Source: Symsagittifera roscoffensis (taxonomy: Eukaryota > Xenacoelomorpha > Acoela > Convolutidae). From it: a stretch of 64,000 nucleotides of DNA. The stretch's first letter is position 1. Each line of letters opens with the position of its first letter. The stretch lies in assembly GCF_963678635.1 (NCBI RefSeq), contig NC_087071.1, positions 21,667,194 to 21,731,193 of the forward strand, read 5' to 3'. Both the position numbers and the translations under genes were made by a program. The notes under the pieces were generated by a model. It had not been told where the DNA came from. It saw only the letters and a program-made list of their open reading frames with translations, and ran no database searches. Below are positions 1-13,349 of the stretch, piece by piece.

Positions 1-555
1 GTACAGGGAGTTAAAATGCAAATTTGCCGCTGTTCTTTGAAGAGTTTAGTGATGAAAATATATTCAAAATTCTTCCTCGATGTTTTTGATCAAAAATAAC
101 ATACAGTCTGCAACAGTTTGACGCCCTGCGCACTAAACTAAAAAATATATTTCATCTGTGATCAGTTTTTCTACAGTAATTGGAAATTGCCTACAGCGGT
201 TGGAGTTTGCGTAATGGAGTTTGGCCAGTTTAGAAATAACGATTTATCTCTGAAGACATTTAATTAAATGGTCAGAAACGCTTCGCTCTGACGCAGATTC
301 AGTCATATCCTTTTTTTGTTATATGTCACCTTTTCAGAAAAAAAACAAATATTCAAGGGTATCAAATCTATTGTTCAGACCATTGAAAAAGGTGAGGAAC
401 TTTGTATTTGGATGTGTTTGAGTTTTTTCTTGTTTTCCACAAAAAAATCAGGTACTACAAAAATCAACGGGCTGGGTTGGATGATATATCATATTAAGGA
501 CCTTTCAATCGTAATTCGAACAAAAATTTTTATAGTGTCGAGAAACTTTTGATTT

Positions 556-616
556 TTGCATAGTGCTAAGGCGTTCACTTTGGAATCGTCAGATCGTGTT
601 TTCGATACCATGCCAT
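556..616 (+). repeat. tRNA-like box A/box B pair (SINE-type head)
   Basis: A box-A-like stretch (tagtgctaaggcg, 560-572) is followed 27 bp later by a box-B-like stretch (tttcgatacc, 600-609). This is the spacing of a tRNA with a short variable arm. The anticodon stem does not pair, so it is not a working tRNA gene. It reads as a tRNA-derived repeat head or a decayed tRNA pseudogene. The same pair occurs in unit 2 and in the old copy near 25.94 kb. Confidence 0.4.
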
Positions 617-3418
617 GGCAATCATAGTGTGGGAAGACGAGATCTCACTTGACCTCTAGCTTCAGGGCTACCACAGCCTGACCAATTACGGTTGAAATAG
701 TGGTACCACGTGAAAGTTCTGAATGCAAAAAAACGGCCTTGCTTCGCAAAAAAAGAGGTTCTCTCCACAAAATTACACAGTCTGGAATGTGGGAGATAAT
801 ACAAATGAACTATTGTCGGCATGCCTGTTAAGGCCTTCTGATAGCTCCTCTGCGATTGGCATAAGCCCCATCATTATTATAATATCCAACGGGTGAGCAG
901 GCTTTTATTAGCTTATTTATGCGTAAACTCAGCCTTTATGTAGTTTTCAGCGTCTTATTGGAAATTTTAGCGCCCTATTGGAGTTTTTATCTCCCTAAAA
1001 ATTACCCTTTTTTTCACTGTTTTGCATGGTTTTTTTTCAAATTGCATGATTTGTTATGACTGTCAAGTATGTTAGTTTTAGTTTTTCGTTCCGATCCTTT
1101 TTTCACAGCTCGCAGGAAAAACGACTCTAAATTGAAAAAAAAATTTTTTTCTTCATATTTCTAAGACTATGGTTGCGGGATTCTGTGCGACTTGCACAGT
1201 AACCGGCTATCCTTGTAAATGATTATAAATTGTATCATGTATTTGGAATAAAATTACTGTATTTAGTTTTTATCAAAATCTATTTTGTACATATTTCAGA
1301 ATTTATTATTTGTTATGCAAGCTTCTTTTGATAAGACAAACAAATATTGTCATCAACATTTTGTGCTTCAATTCAACTACATCTTCGAGCAGGGCGAATT
1401 TTAGCCCTTCCCCTATCTTCCTGCCCTAATCCTGCTGCCAGTTTGGCGTTACTCAGTAGAAGCTCAGGTGTGTTTGATTGGTTAACCAGTAGAGAGTAGT
1501 CGACAAAATTTGGTCGAATAGCTTCGATTAAGTCCACAACTGGAATGAAACTCTTGATATGTTATCACTAGATTTATAGCGTGTTTCTACTAAATAGCAG
1601 CGTATAACTACTAAAAAATGACATTGAAAAGCTTTTTCATCATTTTATAGAATACGGATAAAACCATCGATTGAGAAACAATAACAAATATTGATGGGCT
1701 AATGAGATATGAATATTAAGTCCAGCTTCAGTTTCATCTAAATCTCTTTCTGTGTTTTTCTAAGATATTTTTGAGTCGGAACTTCAGCTAGCGATTATAG
1801 CTGCGCAAGTTTTTTTTTCGGCTCGTTCAAACAGCGTTGAAGACGTATTTATCAAGTGATCATTAGCTTGAAAAGGACAGATTAAGTTTGCATTCATTTC
1901 CGTGTAATACAAAAAGTATAATAGTCGAACATCTCAACAACAAAAAATCAAAAAAAGCCAATTTCTTTGAATTTTGCAACGGTTTTCACTGCCAGAAAAA
2001 AATATCATCTAAGAACAGACTTTTTTTATGCTAACAGACATTTGAAATTATAGTCTCGCTGCTCTTCTGATTGCTCTTTGAACCGTCAAACTTTTTTTAA
2101 CTTTGGTCTAAAGTTTCAAAAATAACAAGCATTGTAATTTGAATCTACAAACAAAACATTTGGAGCAATTTATATTAATTCCGAATTCATTGCAAGGAAA
2201 GGCAGACTGAAAATTTCGCGCGTATTATTTATTTAGTTATTCGAAATGTGCCGAAACGTGCCAACAATTTTTTTCTACAGACTACAAAAAAGTGAAAGAA
2301 AACTAATTGCAGAAGTTGTTCCAAAAGAAAATCAGAGATTCTTTTTTAAAGTCAAAGATTCTTTTAAAAAGTCATTCTACTTTTTTTCAGTCTACTCTCA
2401 GTTTACTCCACCAGTTAAGCCTTGTTAACAAAATGACCAGTTTGCTGACTTTGAATGAAGTTTTTTTTGAGAATTATTTTTTGGATTATCATAATTGCAT
2501 AGTTGACATTAAAATAAAATTAACAACAAGCAAGAAGCCGGGCTAATATAATTAGGTTAGTCTTAATTTTTCAAAATGTCAAAAAACTGTGCTTGCGTTA
2601 TTTTTCTTCAGACAACTTTCTCACATTTTTGAGTTTCTTAATTCTTCTGAGATCTCCTGATGGCCTAAGCGCAAAAAAGACGTCTTCACTTGCGACTATT
2701 TTGAGATATTCAAATGCTCGCGAAAATTCTCGCTCTATTATTCCGGCTTCAAATATCTGCTTGAAACACCAAAAAACACATCCAAAAAAATTCTCTTTTT
2801 TTCGAAAATAAACCATGATTTGGTCAAAAACTCAAGCGGACCTTTACAATTGCAGTTTTATTTTCCAGAGTTTTGCCCTGATACCATTTGTTTTTTTTTA
2901 TATTGTCTGACATTTTACAGGCACCTTCACTCAGTCCAAATCAAAAAGGAAATCAATACATCGTCAAGAACTAAGAACTGATGTCACTGTTTTGCAAATT
3001 GTTAATTTTTATTTCACTTGCTGATTGTAAAAATTTCGTTCAGATTATAGGTCCTGCTCGTTTTGCTCAAAATGTTGGTCAACAAAACTTTTTCTGACAG
3101 TCGATTACAAATTTTGATCAGCCTCGCCGAAGACTTCGACACAAAATGATAAAGTTCAGAAACTTTTTGAAACGATCATAAGACATACAAACTATGAAAA
3201 AAAAAATAAAAAGGCAGTGACTTGATTTATATAATGTATCATTTTCGCGTTATTAGCAGCAGATTAAGGAAGGTAACAAATTTGTGACAAAAAAGTCTGC
3301 ATGATATGGAATTTTAGCCTTTCTCAAACACAATGAATCACTCTCCAATTATCAAAAACATATCACATCTTTACAGACTTTCAAGCGCAACGTTGTGGAA
3401 ATTACTTTCACAGAGCTG

Positions 3419-3873
3419 AAACTTTAGTAACGAAAGTAACGAAACTCTAGTGCTCGAGGTGATTTTTTAGACAATTTTCAATTTTTTAGCATTCCATTTC
3501 TGAAAGCATTTTTTCATCAATCAGTAACTATTTTGTCCTGAGCTTAAATTTGAATAAAGTATTTGACCTTTGATTATTTTTCGTAAAGTTATGAGGGTTT
3601 AAAGATTGCCAATTTGGCCAATTTGGAACAATTAACGAGCGACAAATTTTTGCGCTTAAAAGAAGCTTATTTGCCATAACTAATTTGTTTCTAGGAGCAA
3701 AACTTATCACTTTGTACTTATTATGGCTTGTGGGGGACAATTTTTGCAAAAAAAATCTCAAAATAAAAAAAATTCGTTTTACTTAGTTTAATTTTGTCAT
3801 GTTATTACTGCTCCATAGACCTTAAAATGCAGTCGGACCATTCAGGGCTTTGCACTGATACGAGCTGTCTTGT
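3419..3873 (+). mobile_element. Helitron2-like short element, old copy in unit 1
   Basis: Matches the approximately 530-bp family in the orientation with the hairpin at the right. It runs from the decayed left end (taacgaaagtaacg) through the conserved middle (ttttcgtaaagttatg, about 3580) to the right end, cattcagggctttgcactg followed by cgagctgtcttgt. The left terminal GTTCCGAC is lost, and so is the second arm of the right hairpin. It is present at the same place in unit 2, so it predates the tandem duplication. Confidence 0.75.
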
Positions 3874-5457
3874 TTCTTTATTTTTTCTAATTTCAAATAA
3901 ACTCTTCTCTATCTTTCTGCAGCCTAAAAAGATGTTCTGTTAATGGTTTATAGTTTCTTTTTAGTATAACTTCAGTCCAAGTATAATTTCAGTTCAATTC
4001 GAAATGGTTTTGAATAACAAGTGTAATTTTAGTCCAAGTATAGTTTCAGTTCGACGGAAACAGTTAACGTAACTGCGCACTTGATGTTACAGCAAACAAT
4101 ACTGCGCGCGTGAAACCTTGAACCTGTTAGTTTGCCTTTTAAGGTAACCTGTTACGTTTGATGGAAGAATAATACTTTTCTTAAACCCAAAACTGAGCTT
4201 AATTATTTTCAAAATCTTCCTCCTCGCGCATTATAAAGTACAAAGAGATAAATTTTCAAGCATTTTTTGAGTTATAGGTAAATTCTGAAGTTCCCAAGCT
4301 CAAGATGGAATGATTTTTGAGCTAAATCAAAATACCGCTCTGGCTTATCTTCAAAAAAAAAACGGACAAAACAATTTATTAGCGCGAAATTATCATCTCA
4401 AATTCGCGCACTAGTTTTCAATTCAAAACCCATTACTTCAGAAAATAGTCTCTGGTGATTTACCTGTCTAAGTTTGAGCTCAAGGCAGCAATATTTTTAT
4501 ACGGTAGAAAAACTTTGCCGAAAACGTTATGAAACAATTTCAAAAAAAAGTATATAATCTTTTTCTTTGAAAAGTGCAACCATTAATCCGAATTCTCAAT
4601 TAGCTTCCTATTATGTTCCTTAAGACTTTAAAACAGCCAGCGTCGTAGCCGTCAAAATAGTTATCAATGTTCGACATCAATGCCCCTGGCCCTACGAAAA
4701 GCTAGACTAACTATTTTTAATTAAATAAAGTCAGATAAACAAAATATTATAGTTTTTTTTGGGTAAGTGAGAGATATTTGAGCTCTAGGGCGTTTTACCC
4801 TAACAAACTTTTTAATTCCAATCAATGAAAAAAATCACACTTTCAGAAAAGTTTATCATGCGCACCAAACTAAAAACATATAACACTGCTGATCATTATA
4901 TGTACAGGGAGTTAAAATGCAAATTTGCCGCTGTTCTTTGAAGAGTTTAGTGATGAAAATATATTCAAAATTCTTCCTCGATGTTTTTGATCAAAAATAA
5001 CATACAGTCTGCAACAGTTTGACGCCCTGCGCACTAAACTAAAAAATATATTTCATCTGTGATCAGTTTTTCTACAGTAATTGGAAATTGCCTACAGCGG
5101 TTGGAGTTTGCGTAATGGAGTTTGGCCAGTTTAGAAATAACGATTTATCTCTGAAGACATTTAATTAAATGGTCAGAAACGCTTCGCTCTGACGCAGATT
5201 CAGTCATATCCTTTTTTTGTTATATGTCACATTTTCAGAAAAAAAAACAAATATTCAAGGGTATCAAATCTATTGTTCAGACCATTGAAAAAGGTGAGGA
5301 ACTTTGTATTTGGATGTGTTTGAGTTTTTTCTTGTTTTCCACAAAAAAATCAGGTACTACAAAAATCAACGGGCTGGGTTGGATGATATATCATATTAAG
5401 GACCTTTCAATCGTAATTCGAACAAAAATTTTCATAGTGTCGAGAAACTTTTGATTT

Positions 5458-5518
5458 TTGCATAGTGCTAAGGCGTTCACTTTGGAATCGTCAGATCGTG
5501 TTTTCGATACCATGCCAT
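5458..5518 (+). repeat. tRNA-like box A/box B pair, unit 2 copy
   Basis: Same sequence as the pair in unit 1: box-A-like at 5463-5475 and box-B-like near 5501-5511, again without a folding anticodon arm. Confidence 0.4.
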
Positions 5519-8319
5519 GGCAATCATAGTGTGGGAAGACGAGATCTCACTTGACCTCTAGCTTCAGGGCTACCACAGCCTGACCAATTACGGTTGAAAT
5601 AGTGGTACCACTTGAAAGTTCTGAATGCAAAAAAACGGCCTTGCTTCGCAAAAAAGAGGTTCTCTCCACAAAATTACACAGTCTGGAATGTGGGAGATAA
5701 TACAAATGAACTATTGTCGGCATGCCTGTTAAGGCCTTCTGATAGCTCCTCTGCGATTGGCATAAGCCCCATCATTATTATAATATCCAACGGGTGAGCA
5801 GGCTTTTATTAGCTTATTTATGCGTAAACTCAGCCTTTATGTAGTTTTCAGCGTCTTATTGGAATTTTTAGCGCCCTATTGGAGTTTTTATCTCCCTAAA
5901 AATTACCCTTTTTTTCACTGTTTTGCATGGTTTTTTTTCAAATTGCATGATTTGTTATGACTGTCAAGTATGTTAGTTTTAGTTTTCCGTTCCGATCCTT
6001 TTATCACAGCTCGCAGGAAAAACGACTCTAAATTGAAAAAAAAATTTTTTTCTTCATATTTCTAAGACTATGGTTGCGGGATTCTGTGCGACTTGCACAG
6101 TAACCGGCTATCCTTGTAAATGATTATAAATTGTATCATGTATTTGGAATAAAATTACTGTATTTAGTTTTTATCAAAATCTATTTTGTACATATTTCAG
6201 AATTTATTATTTGTTATGCAAGCTTCTTTTGATAAGACAAACAAATATTGTCATCAACATTTCGTGCTTCAATTCAACTACATCTTCGAGCAGGGCGAAT
6301 TTTAGCCCTTCCCCTATCTTCTTGCCCTAATCCTGCTGCCAGTTTGGCGTTATTCAGTAGAAGCTCAGGTGTGTTTGATTGGTTAACCAGTAGAGAGTAG
6401 TCGACAAAATTTGGTCGAATAGCTTCGATTAAGTCCACAACTGGAATGAAACTCTTGATATGTTATCACTAGATTTATAGCGTGTTTCTACTAAATAGCA
6501 GCGTATAACTACTAAAAAATGACATTGAAAAGCTTTTTCATCATTTTATAGAATACGGATAAAACCATCGATTGAGAAACAATAACAAATATTGATGGGC
6601 TAATGAGATATGAATATTAAGTCCAGCTTCAGTTTCATCTAAATCTCTTTCTGTGTTTTTCTAAGATATTTTTGAGTCGGAACTTCAGCTAGCGATTATA
6701 GCTGCGCAAGTTTTTTTTTCGGCTCGTTCAAACAGCGTTGAAGACGTATTTATCAAGTGATCATTAGCTTGAAAAGGACAGATTAAGCTTGCATTCATTT
6801 CCGTGTAATACAAAAAGTATAATAGTCGAACATCTCAACAACGAAAAATCAAAAAAAGCCAATTTCTTTGAATTTTGCAACGGTTTTCACTGCCAGAAAA
6901 AAATATCATCTAAGAACAGACTTTTTTTATGCTAACAGACATTTGAAATTATAGTCTCGCCGCTCTTCTGATTGCTCTTTGAACCGTCAAACTTTTTTTA
7001 ACTTTGGTCTAAAGTTTCAAAAATAACAAGCATTGTAATTTGAATCTACAAACAAAACATTTGGAGCAATTTATATAAATTCCCGAATTCATTGCAAGGA
7101 AAGGCAGACTGAAAATTTCGCGCGTATTATTTATTTAGTTATTCGAAATGTGCCGAAACGTGCCAACGATTTTTTTCTACAGACTACAAAAAAGTGAAAG
7201 AAAACTAATTGCAGAAGTTGTTCCAAAAGAAAATCAGAGATTCTTTTTTAAAGTCAAAGATTCTTTTAAAAAGTCATTCTACTTTTTTTCAGTCTACTCT
7301 CAGTTTACTCCACCAGTTAAGCCTTGTTAACAAAATGACCAGTTTGCTGACTTTGAATGAAGTTTTTTTTGAGAATTATTTTTTGGATTATCATAATTGC
7401 ATAGTTGACATTAAAATAAAATTAACAACAAGCAAGAAGCCGGGCTAATATAATTAGGTTAGTCTTAATTTTTCAAAATGTCAAAAAACTGTGCTTGCGT
7501 TATTTTTCTTCAGACAACTTTCTCACATTTTTGAGTTTCTTAATTCTTCTGAGATCTCCTGATGGCCTAAGCGCAAAAAAGACGTCTTCACTTGCGACTA
7601 TTTTGAGATATTCAAATGCTCGCGAAAATTCTCGCTCTATTATTCCGGCTTCAAATATCTGCTTGAAACACCAAAAAACACATCCAAAAAAATTCTCTTT
7701 TTTTCGAAAATTAACCATGATTTGGTCAAAAACTCAATCGGACCTTTACAATTGCAGTTTTATTTTCCAGAGTTTTGCCCTGATACCATTTGTTTTTTTT
7801 TATATTGTCTGACATTTTACAGGCACCTTCACTCAGTCCAGATCAAAAAGGAAATCAATACATCGTCAAGAACTAAGAACTGATGTCACTGTTTTGCAAA
7901 TTGTTAATTTTTATTTCACTTGCTGATTGTAAAAATTTCGTTCAGAGTATAGGTCCTGCTCGTTTTGCTCAAAATTTTGGTCAACAAAACTTTTTCTGAC
8001 AGTCGATTACAAATTTTGATCAGCCTCGCCGAAGACTTCGACACAAAATGATAAAGTTCAGAAACTTTTTGAAACGATCATAAGACATACAAACTATGAA
8101 AAAAATTTAAAAAGGCAGTGACTTGATTTATATAATGTATCATTTTCGCGTTATTAGCAGCAGATTAAGGAAGGTAACAAATTTGTGACAAAAAAGTCTG
8201 CATGATATGGAATTTTAGCCTTTCTCAAACACAATGAATCACTCTCCAATTATCAAAAACATATCACATCTTTACAGACTTTCAAGCACAACGTTGTGGA
8301 AATTACTTTCACAGAGCTG

Positions 8320-8776
8320 AAACTTTAGTAACGAAAGTAACGAAACTTTAGTGCTCGAGGTGATTTTTTAGACAATTTTCAATTTTTTAGCATTCCATTT
8401 CTGAAAGCATTTTTTCATCAATCAGTAACTATTTTGTCCTGAGCTTAAATTTGAATAAAGTATTTGACCTTTGATTATTTTTCGTAAAGTTATGAGGGTT
8501 TAAAGATTGCCAAATTGGCCAATTTGGAACAATTAACGAGCGACAAATTTTTGCGCTTAAAAGAAGCTTATTTGCCATAACTAATTTGTTTCTAGGAGCA
8601 AAACTTATCACTTTGTACTTATTATGGCTTGTGGGGGACGATTTTTGCAAAAAAAAATCTCAAAATAAAAAAAAATTCGTTTTACTTAGTTTAATTTTGT
8701 CATGTTATTACTGCTCCATAGACCTTAAAAGGCAGTCGGACCATTCAGGGCTTTGCACTGATACGAGCTGTCTTGT
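8320..8776 (+). mobile_element. Helitron2-like short element, old copy in unit 2
   Basis: Unit 2 counterpart of the element at 3419-3873, with the same truncations and the same decayed hairpin. It was carried along by the 4.9-kb duplication and is not an independent insertion. Confidence 0.75.
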
Positions 8777-9810
8777 TTCTTTATTTTTTCTAATTTCAAA
8801 TAAACTCTTCTCTATCTTTCTGCAGCCTAAAAAGATGTTCTGTTAATGGCTTATAGTTTCTTTTTAGTATAACTTCAGTCCAAGTATAATTTCAGTTCAA
8901 TTCGAAATGGTTTTGAATAACAAGTGTAATTTTAGTCCAAGTATAGTTTCAGTTCGACGGAAACAGTTAACGTAACTGCGCACTTGATGTTACAGCAAAC
9001 AAAACTGCGCGCGTGAAACCTTGAACCTGTTAGTTTGCCTTTTAAGGTAACCTGTTACGTTTGATGGAAGAATAATACTTTTCTTAAACCCAAAACTGAG
9101 CTTAATTATTTTCAAAATCTTCCTCCTCGCGCATTGTAAAGTACAAAGAGATAAATTTTCAAGCAATTTTTGAGTTATAGGTAAATTCTGAAGTTCCCAA
9201 GCTCAAGATGGAATGATTTTTGAGCTAAATCAAAATACCGCTCTGGCTTATCTTCAAAAAAAAAACGGACAAAACAATTTATTAGCGCAAAATTATCATC
9301 TCAAATTCGCGCACTAGTTTTCAATTCAAAACCCATTACTTCAGAAAATAGTCTCTGGTGATTTACCTGTCTAAGTTTGAGCTCAAGGCAGCAATATTTT
9401 TATACGGTAGAAAAACTTTGCCGAAAACGTTATGAAACAATTTCAAAAAAAAGTATATAATCTTTTTCTTTGAAAAGTGCAACCATTAATCCGAATTCTC
9501 AATTAGCTTCCTATTATGTTCCTTAAGACTTTAAAACAGCCAGCGTCGTAGCCGTCAAAATAGTTATCAATGTTCGACATCAATGCCCCTGGCCCTACGA
9601 AAAGCTAGACTAACTATTTTTAATTAAATAAAGTCAGATAAACAAAATATTATAGTTTTTTTTTGGGTAAGTGAGAGATATTTGAGCTCTAGGGCGTTTT
9701 ACCCTAACAAATTTTTTAATTCCAATCAATGAAAAAAATCACAATTTCAGAAAAGTTTATCATACCCTGCGCACCAAACTAAAAACATATAACACTGCTG
9801 ATCATTATAT

Positions 9811-11420
9811 GTACAGGGAGTTAAAATGCAAATTTGCCGCTGTTCTTTGAAGAGTTTAGTGATGAAAATATATTCAAAATTCTTCCTCGATGTTTTTGAT
9901 CAAAAATAACATACAGTCTGCAACAGTTTGACGCCCTGCGCACTAAACTAAAAAATATATTTCATCTGTGATCAGTTTTTCTACAGTAATTGGAAATTGC
10001 CTACAGCGGTTGGAGTTTGCGTAATGGAGTTTGGCCAGTTTAGAAATAACGATTTATCTCTGAAGACATTTAATTAAATGGTCAGAAACGCTTCGCTCTG
10101 ACGCAGATTCAGTCATATCCTTTTTTTGTTATATGTCACATTTTCAGATCTAAAGTCAGAGATTTTGAGATCTTTCCACAAAAATATTTTTTTTCTTCAT
10201 TTTTTGAGTTTTCCTTTTCCCCTGTCTTGTTTAATGATTTCAACTGAAGTTTCTCGTTTCAATAGACGTTGAAAATAGTCGGAAATTTTAGAATTGAAGA
10301 GTAATCGGAAAAAGGGTAGTCAAATTTTTTTAAATTGTTTTATGAAACAATGGACGAGTTTCGTAAAAAAATGGAAAAAAATCAGAGTTAAAAATCAACG
10401 AAAGGCTCGACAACCATCATAGACTCCAGATGCACATCTAGGTTTTTCTCGAGGGGGAGGCGGATTTTCAAAAAAATTTTCCTAAAGTACATGGACATAA
10501 AATGCTAATTTGCGGCTACTCTCTGAGGAGTTCTGATTTAAATTATGAAAAAACCTTGAATAGAAAAATGTCCGTCTGGAACTGTTGTGAGTTTTGTTTT
10601 ACAAAATGTCAAATTCTCAGACATAAGCTCGTGGAGTTACAGATTTTAACTCAAAAATTTTAAGAAAAGAATCTGTCATTAAATTAAAAAAAACGCTTTT
10701 AGAACTTTTTTGTCTCATGACTGTAGACGAAAACTATATCTTTTTGAACTGTAACTAGTGGGTGTCTGTCTGGGCGTGTGTTGGGAGATGAATACCTATT
10801 CAAAATCCTTCCTCGATGTTTAAAAATTTCGTTCAGTCTGCCACAGTTTGACGCCCTGCGCACTAAACTAAAAAATTTATTTCATCTGTGATCAGTTTTT
10901 CTACAGTAATTGGAAATTGCTTACAGCGGTTGGAGTTTGCGTAATGGAGTTTGCCTAGTTTAGAAATAACGATTTATCTCTGAAGACATTTAATTAAATG
11001 GTCAGAAACGCTTCGCTCTGACGCAGATTCAGTCATATCCTTTTATTTTTTTGTTATATATCACATTTTCAGATCTAAAGTCAGAGATTTTGAGATCATA
11101 CCACAATAATATTTTTTTTTCATTTTTTGTGTTTTCCTTTTCCCCTGTCTTGTTTAATGATTTCAACTGAAGTTTCTCGTTTCAATAGACGTTGAATATA
11201 GTCGGAAATTTTAGAATTGAAGATTAATCGGAAAAAGGGTAGTCTGATTGTTTTTTTAACTGCCTTCTAAAACAATGGAAGAGTTTTATAAAACAATGGA
11301 AAAACAGAGTTAAATAATCAATGAAAGGCTTGACAACCATCATAGACTCCAGAGGCACATCTAGGTTTTTCTCGAGGGGGAGGCGGATTTTCAAAAAAAC
11401 TTGGAAAACTTTGTCTTTTT
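9811..11420. repeat. Third unit start and 0.92-kb tandem duplication
   Basis: Bases 9811-10147 match the first 337 bp of the 4.9-kb unit and then switch sharply, just after ttttcag, to a different sequence. That switch sequence (atctaaagtcagag) recurs about 925 bp later. The two copies are roughly 9811-10486 and 10487-11420; the second carries about 250 extra bases near 10520-10790. Both end in a piece of the terminal-inverted-repeat element (acatctaggtttttctcgag). The second copy is more diverged and matches 32.34-33.2 kb. Confidence 0.8.
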
Positions 11421-11750
11421 TTAGGTCGACCAAATTGATTTTCGGACTACCGAGTCACTACAAAGACCCTATTTTGACCAAATTTTCTGCACTGCAGGCG
11501 AATTTCGAAAAAAGGCGTTTTTAAGCACTTTTTGGAAAACTTTGATTATAAAACTCGCGTTTTTTCGGCGAGTGATTCCCCTTCAAAATTAGTATATTTT
11601 GGTGCTAAAGGCGCCTTTAGAAAAGTTATAGGGTCAGCCAGCCAAAAATTGATATCTCAAAATAGTTCAAAGGGGAACTCTTTGTGTTGGCAGGATGTCG
11701 AATCCCTGAGAGGGGCGTTCAAGCCCCCCCTAATCCGCTGGTAAGACGAG
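11345..11750 (+). mobile_element. Left half of a CAGGGGCGGATCTAGG-type inverted-repeat element
   Basis: Starts at ccagaggcacatctagg and continues through ctattttgaccaaattttctgc and gctaaaggcgcctttag. The same order, in reverse complement, makes up the right part of every 1.03-kb satellite monomer (for example 51.7-52.0 kb), and the intact element at 61.5-62.4 kb has it at both ends. The opposite terminal repeat is missing here, so this is half an element. The short frames across it are read-through of the repeat and are not treated as genes. Confidence 0.6.
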
Positions 11751-13345
11751 TTGATCTCCATACATCAAAACTGCTTATCATGCAATTCCATTCATCAAGT
11801 TTACGAAAAAAGGTTTGTCAAACAAATTCAACAAATGATTGAAAAAATGTATTAACTAGTTTCTGAGGCTGTTTGATTCTAATAAAACAATCTGGTGATA
11901 AAAAACCGAGTTTTTTTATTTTCGTTTTGAAAAAATGCTAATCATACAACTCCTGTATATGGCAATTGTATGGCTAGCATTTTTCTTATGTCGACTCAAA
12001 AATATTTCTATTTCCAAGTAATTCTGAAATTGCACCAAACAATTTTTTTTTTCAACCGCAAGTCGAATTTTGTACGCAAACCAAAATTATTTTCCAAAAA
12101 AATTTTGCTTGCGAAATCTAACTTTTGGTGTGCATAACGTAGTTTTGGATACACTAATGTTGGATTTTTTCCTTTTTGCGTGATAACTGTTTTTCAAAAA
12201 CACTAAAAAATTCTTTTGTATGGCCTTTTTATGTGTGCCTTGAGCAATGTTTGATAAATTTAAAATTCAAAAAATAAAAATAATCATCGTTGAACGATTT
12301 TGTCAAAATTTAAAAGGTTGTTATTTTCGTTATATCATTTTTGAAAGACAGCTCTAAGACAAGTCAGGTCAAATTCTATGCAATGTAAATGCAAGACCGT
12401 CCAACCTTTGGTGCTTTGAGTAAACCAAAGTCTTTTTCACTTGCATTCGGTTAACAGGACCCAAAACTTTTCAGATATTTAACTTAGAAACAAAAAAATA
12501 AATTTTTGGTTTATGGAAAAACACTTTTTACTTTTTCAATGGAAAATTTTTCATCATAGAGATTTCATTCATTTTTTGGTACGTATGGAGTTGTTTGAAA
12601 TTGTATGACAAAAAGTTTCTCATATATGGAAATTGTATGATAAGAACTGTTGGTCAACCAGGGGTTAGACTCAATTAACATTTTTCTAAATGGATAACTA
12701 AGAATTTTGTTATAAATTGAGGCAAAATTTTTAGGCTACACCAGTTTCGAGTTTGATTGCTTTTTCGTTTTTGGTGAATAATTTGTTGGCTTTATTTTGG
12801 GCACAGCCGTTGTGCTGTCATATTAATAAAAAAAAATTGATTTTGGCATGCCATAGTTATGAAACATTTGAATAGTCCGCATTAAGGGCGAGGAAAATGC
12901 TGACTTTGACTTTGTTTATGATTACGCATATTTTGTCCAAGAACAGTTGATCGAATTTTTGAAAATTTTAGGAAATAGTTTTTTACGGCATTCAAAATAT
13001 TTCAAGAAATAACATGAGGACAAAATATCTAAAAAATGGTCGCGGAATCCACAAAGGCAACCGTTATTTTGATTTTGTCTGCTATTTTGGATGCCACGGA
13101 CAATTAGCTAAAGCAACGTATTGGTCCAGAAACAGGCAATTTGTGAAGTACGGAACCTGTTGAACAATCCGGAACCAGTTAAATTGTAACGTAATCCGCA
13201 TAAATTAGCGAAATCCACTTACATTTGTAGTTAGTTTCCAAAGGCAACTTACATTTGTAATCAGCTTCCATTTAGATAGAAATAGTTTCCAAAGGCAACA
13301 AAAAGTAGGGAGTGAAATTGTATGGTGTTAAATTGTTTAGAGGTA
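11751..13345. repeat. Dispersed block shared with 33.5-34.9 kb
   Basis: AT-rich sequence with a diverged paralogue at about 33.5-34.9 kb. Shared landmarks include tggctagcatttttcttatg and gggcacagccgttgtgctgtca, in the same order. Near 13.19-13.29 kb there are short repeated phrases of the form aatccgc / cttacatttgta that resemble the 20-bp repeat at 34.74 kb. No gene is seen. Confidence 0.7.
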
Positions 13346-13349
13346 AAAA

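Larger units (their letters stand above)
1..4901. repeat. 4.9-kb tandem repeat, unit 1
   Basis: Bases 1-4901 recur almost unchanged at 4902-9810, so the window opens inside a tandem array that may extend to the left. The two units differ by scattered substitutions and short indels; one is a 5-bp indel near the unit end (catgcgcacc against cataccctgcgcacc). No long open frame is conserved beyond what AT-rich noise gives. Inside the unit are a tRNA-like box A/box B pair near 560-610, the ancestor of the 1.03-kb satellite at about 2.57-3.42 kb, and an old Helitron-like fragment at 3419-3873. Diverged relatives occur at 25.7-35 kb and 48.4-51.3 kb. Confidence 0.95.
4902..9810. repeat. 4.9-kb tandem repeat, unit 2
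   Basis: This is a direct head-to-tail copy of 1-4901. The restart of the motif gtacagggagttaaaatg at 4902 and again at 9811 fixes the period at 4901 and 4909 bp. The high similarity implies a recent duplication or ongoing homogenisation. Its sub-features mirror unit 1: tRNA-like boxes near 5463-5511 and a Helitron-like fragment at 8320-8776. No gene is seen in it. Confidence 0.95.

Noticed and set aside
2246-7812. Matching frames of 60-105 codons at the same positions in both 4.9-kb units as conserved genes
   Set aside because: They are identical only because the units are nearly identical. The diverged relatives at 29-32 kb and 49-51 kb do not preserve them.
11321-11744. Plus frames of 67 and 70 codons near 11.3-11.7 kb as genes
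   Set aside because: They lie wholly inside the left half of the inverted-repeat element, and the reverse-complement copies in the satellite show the same residues on minus.
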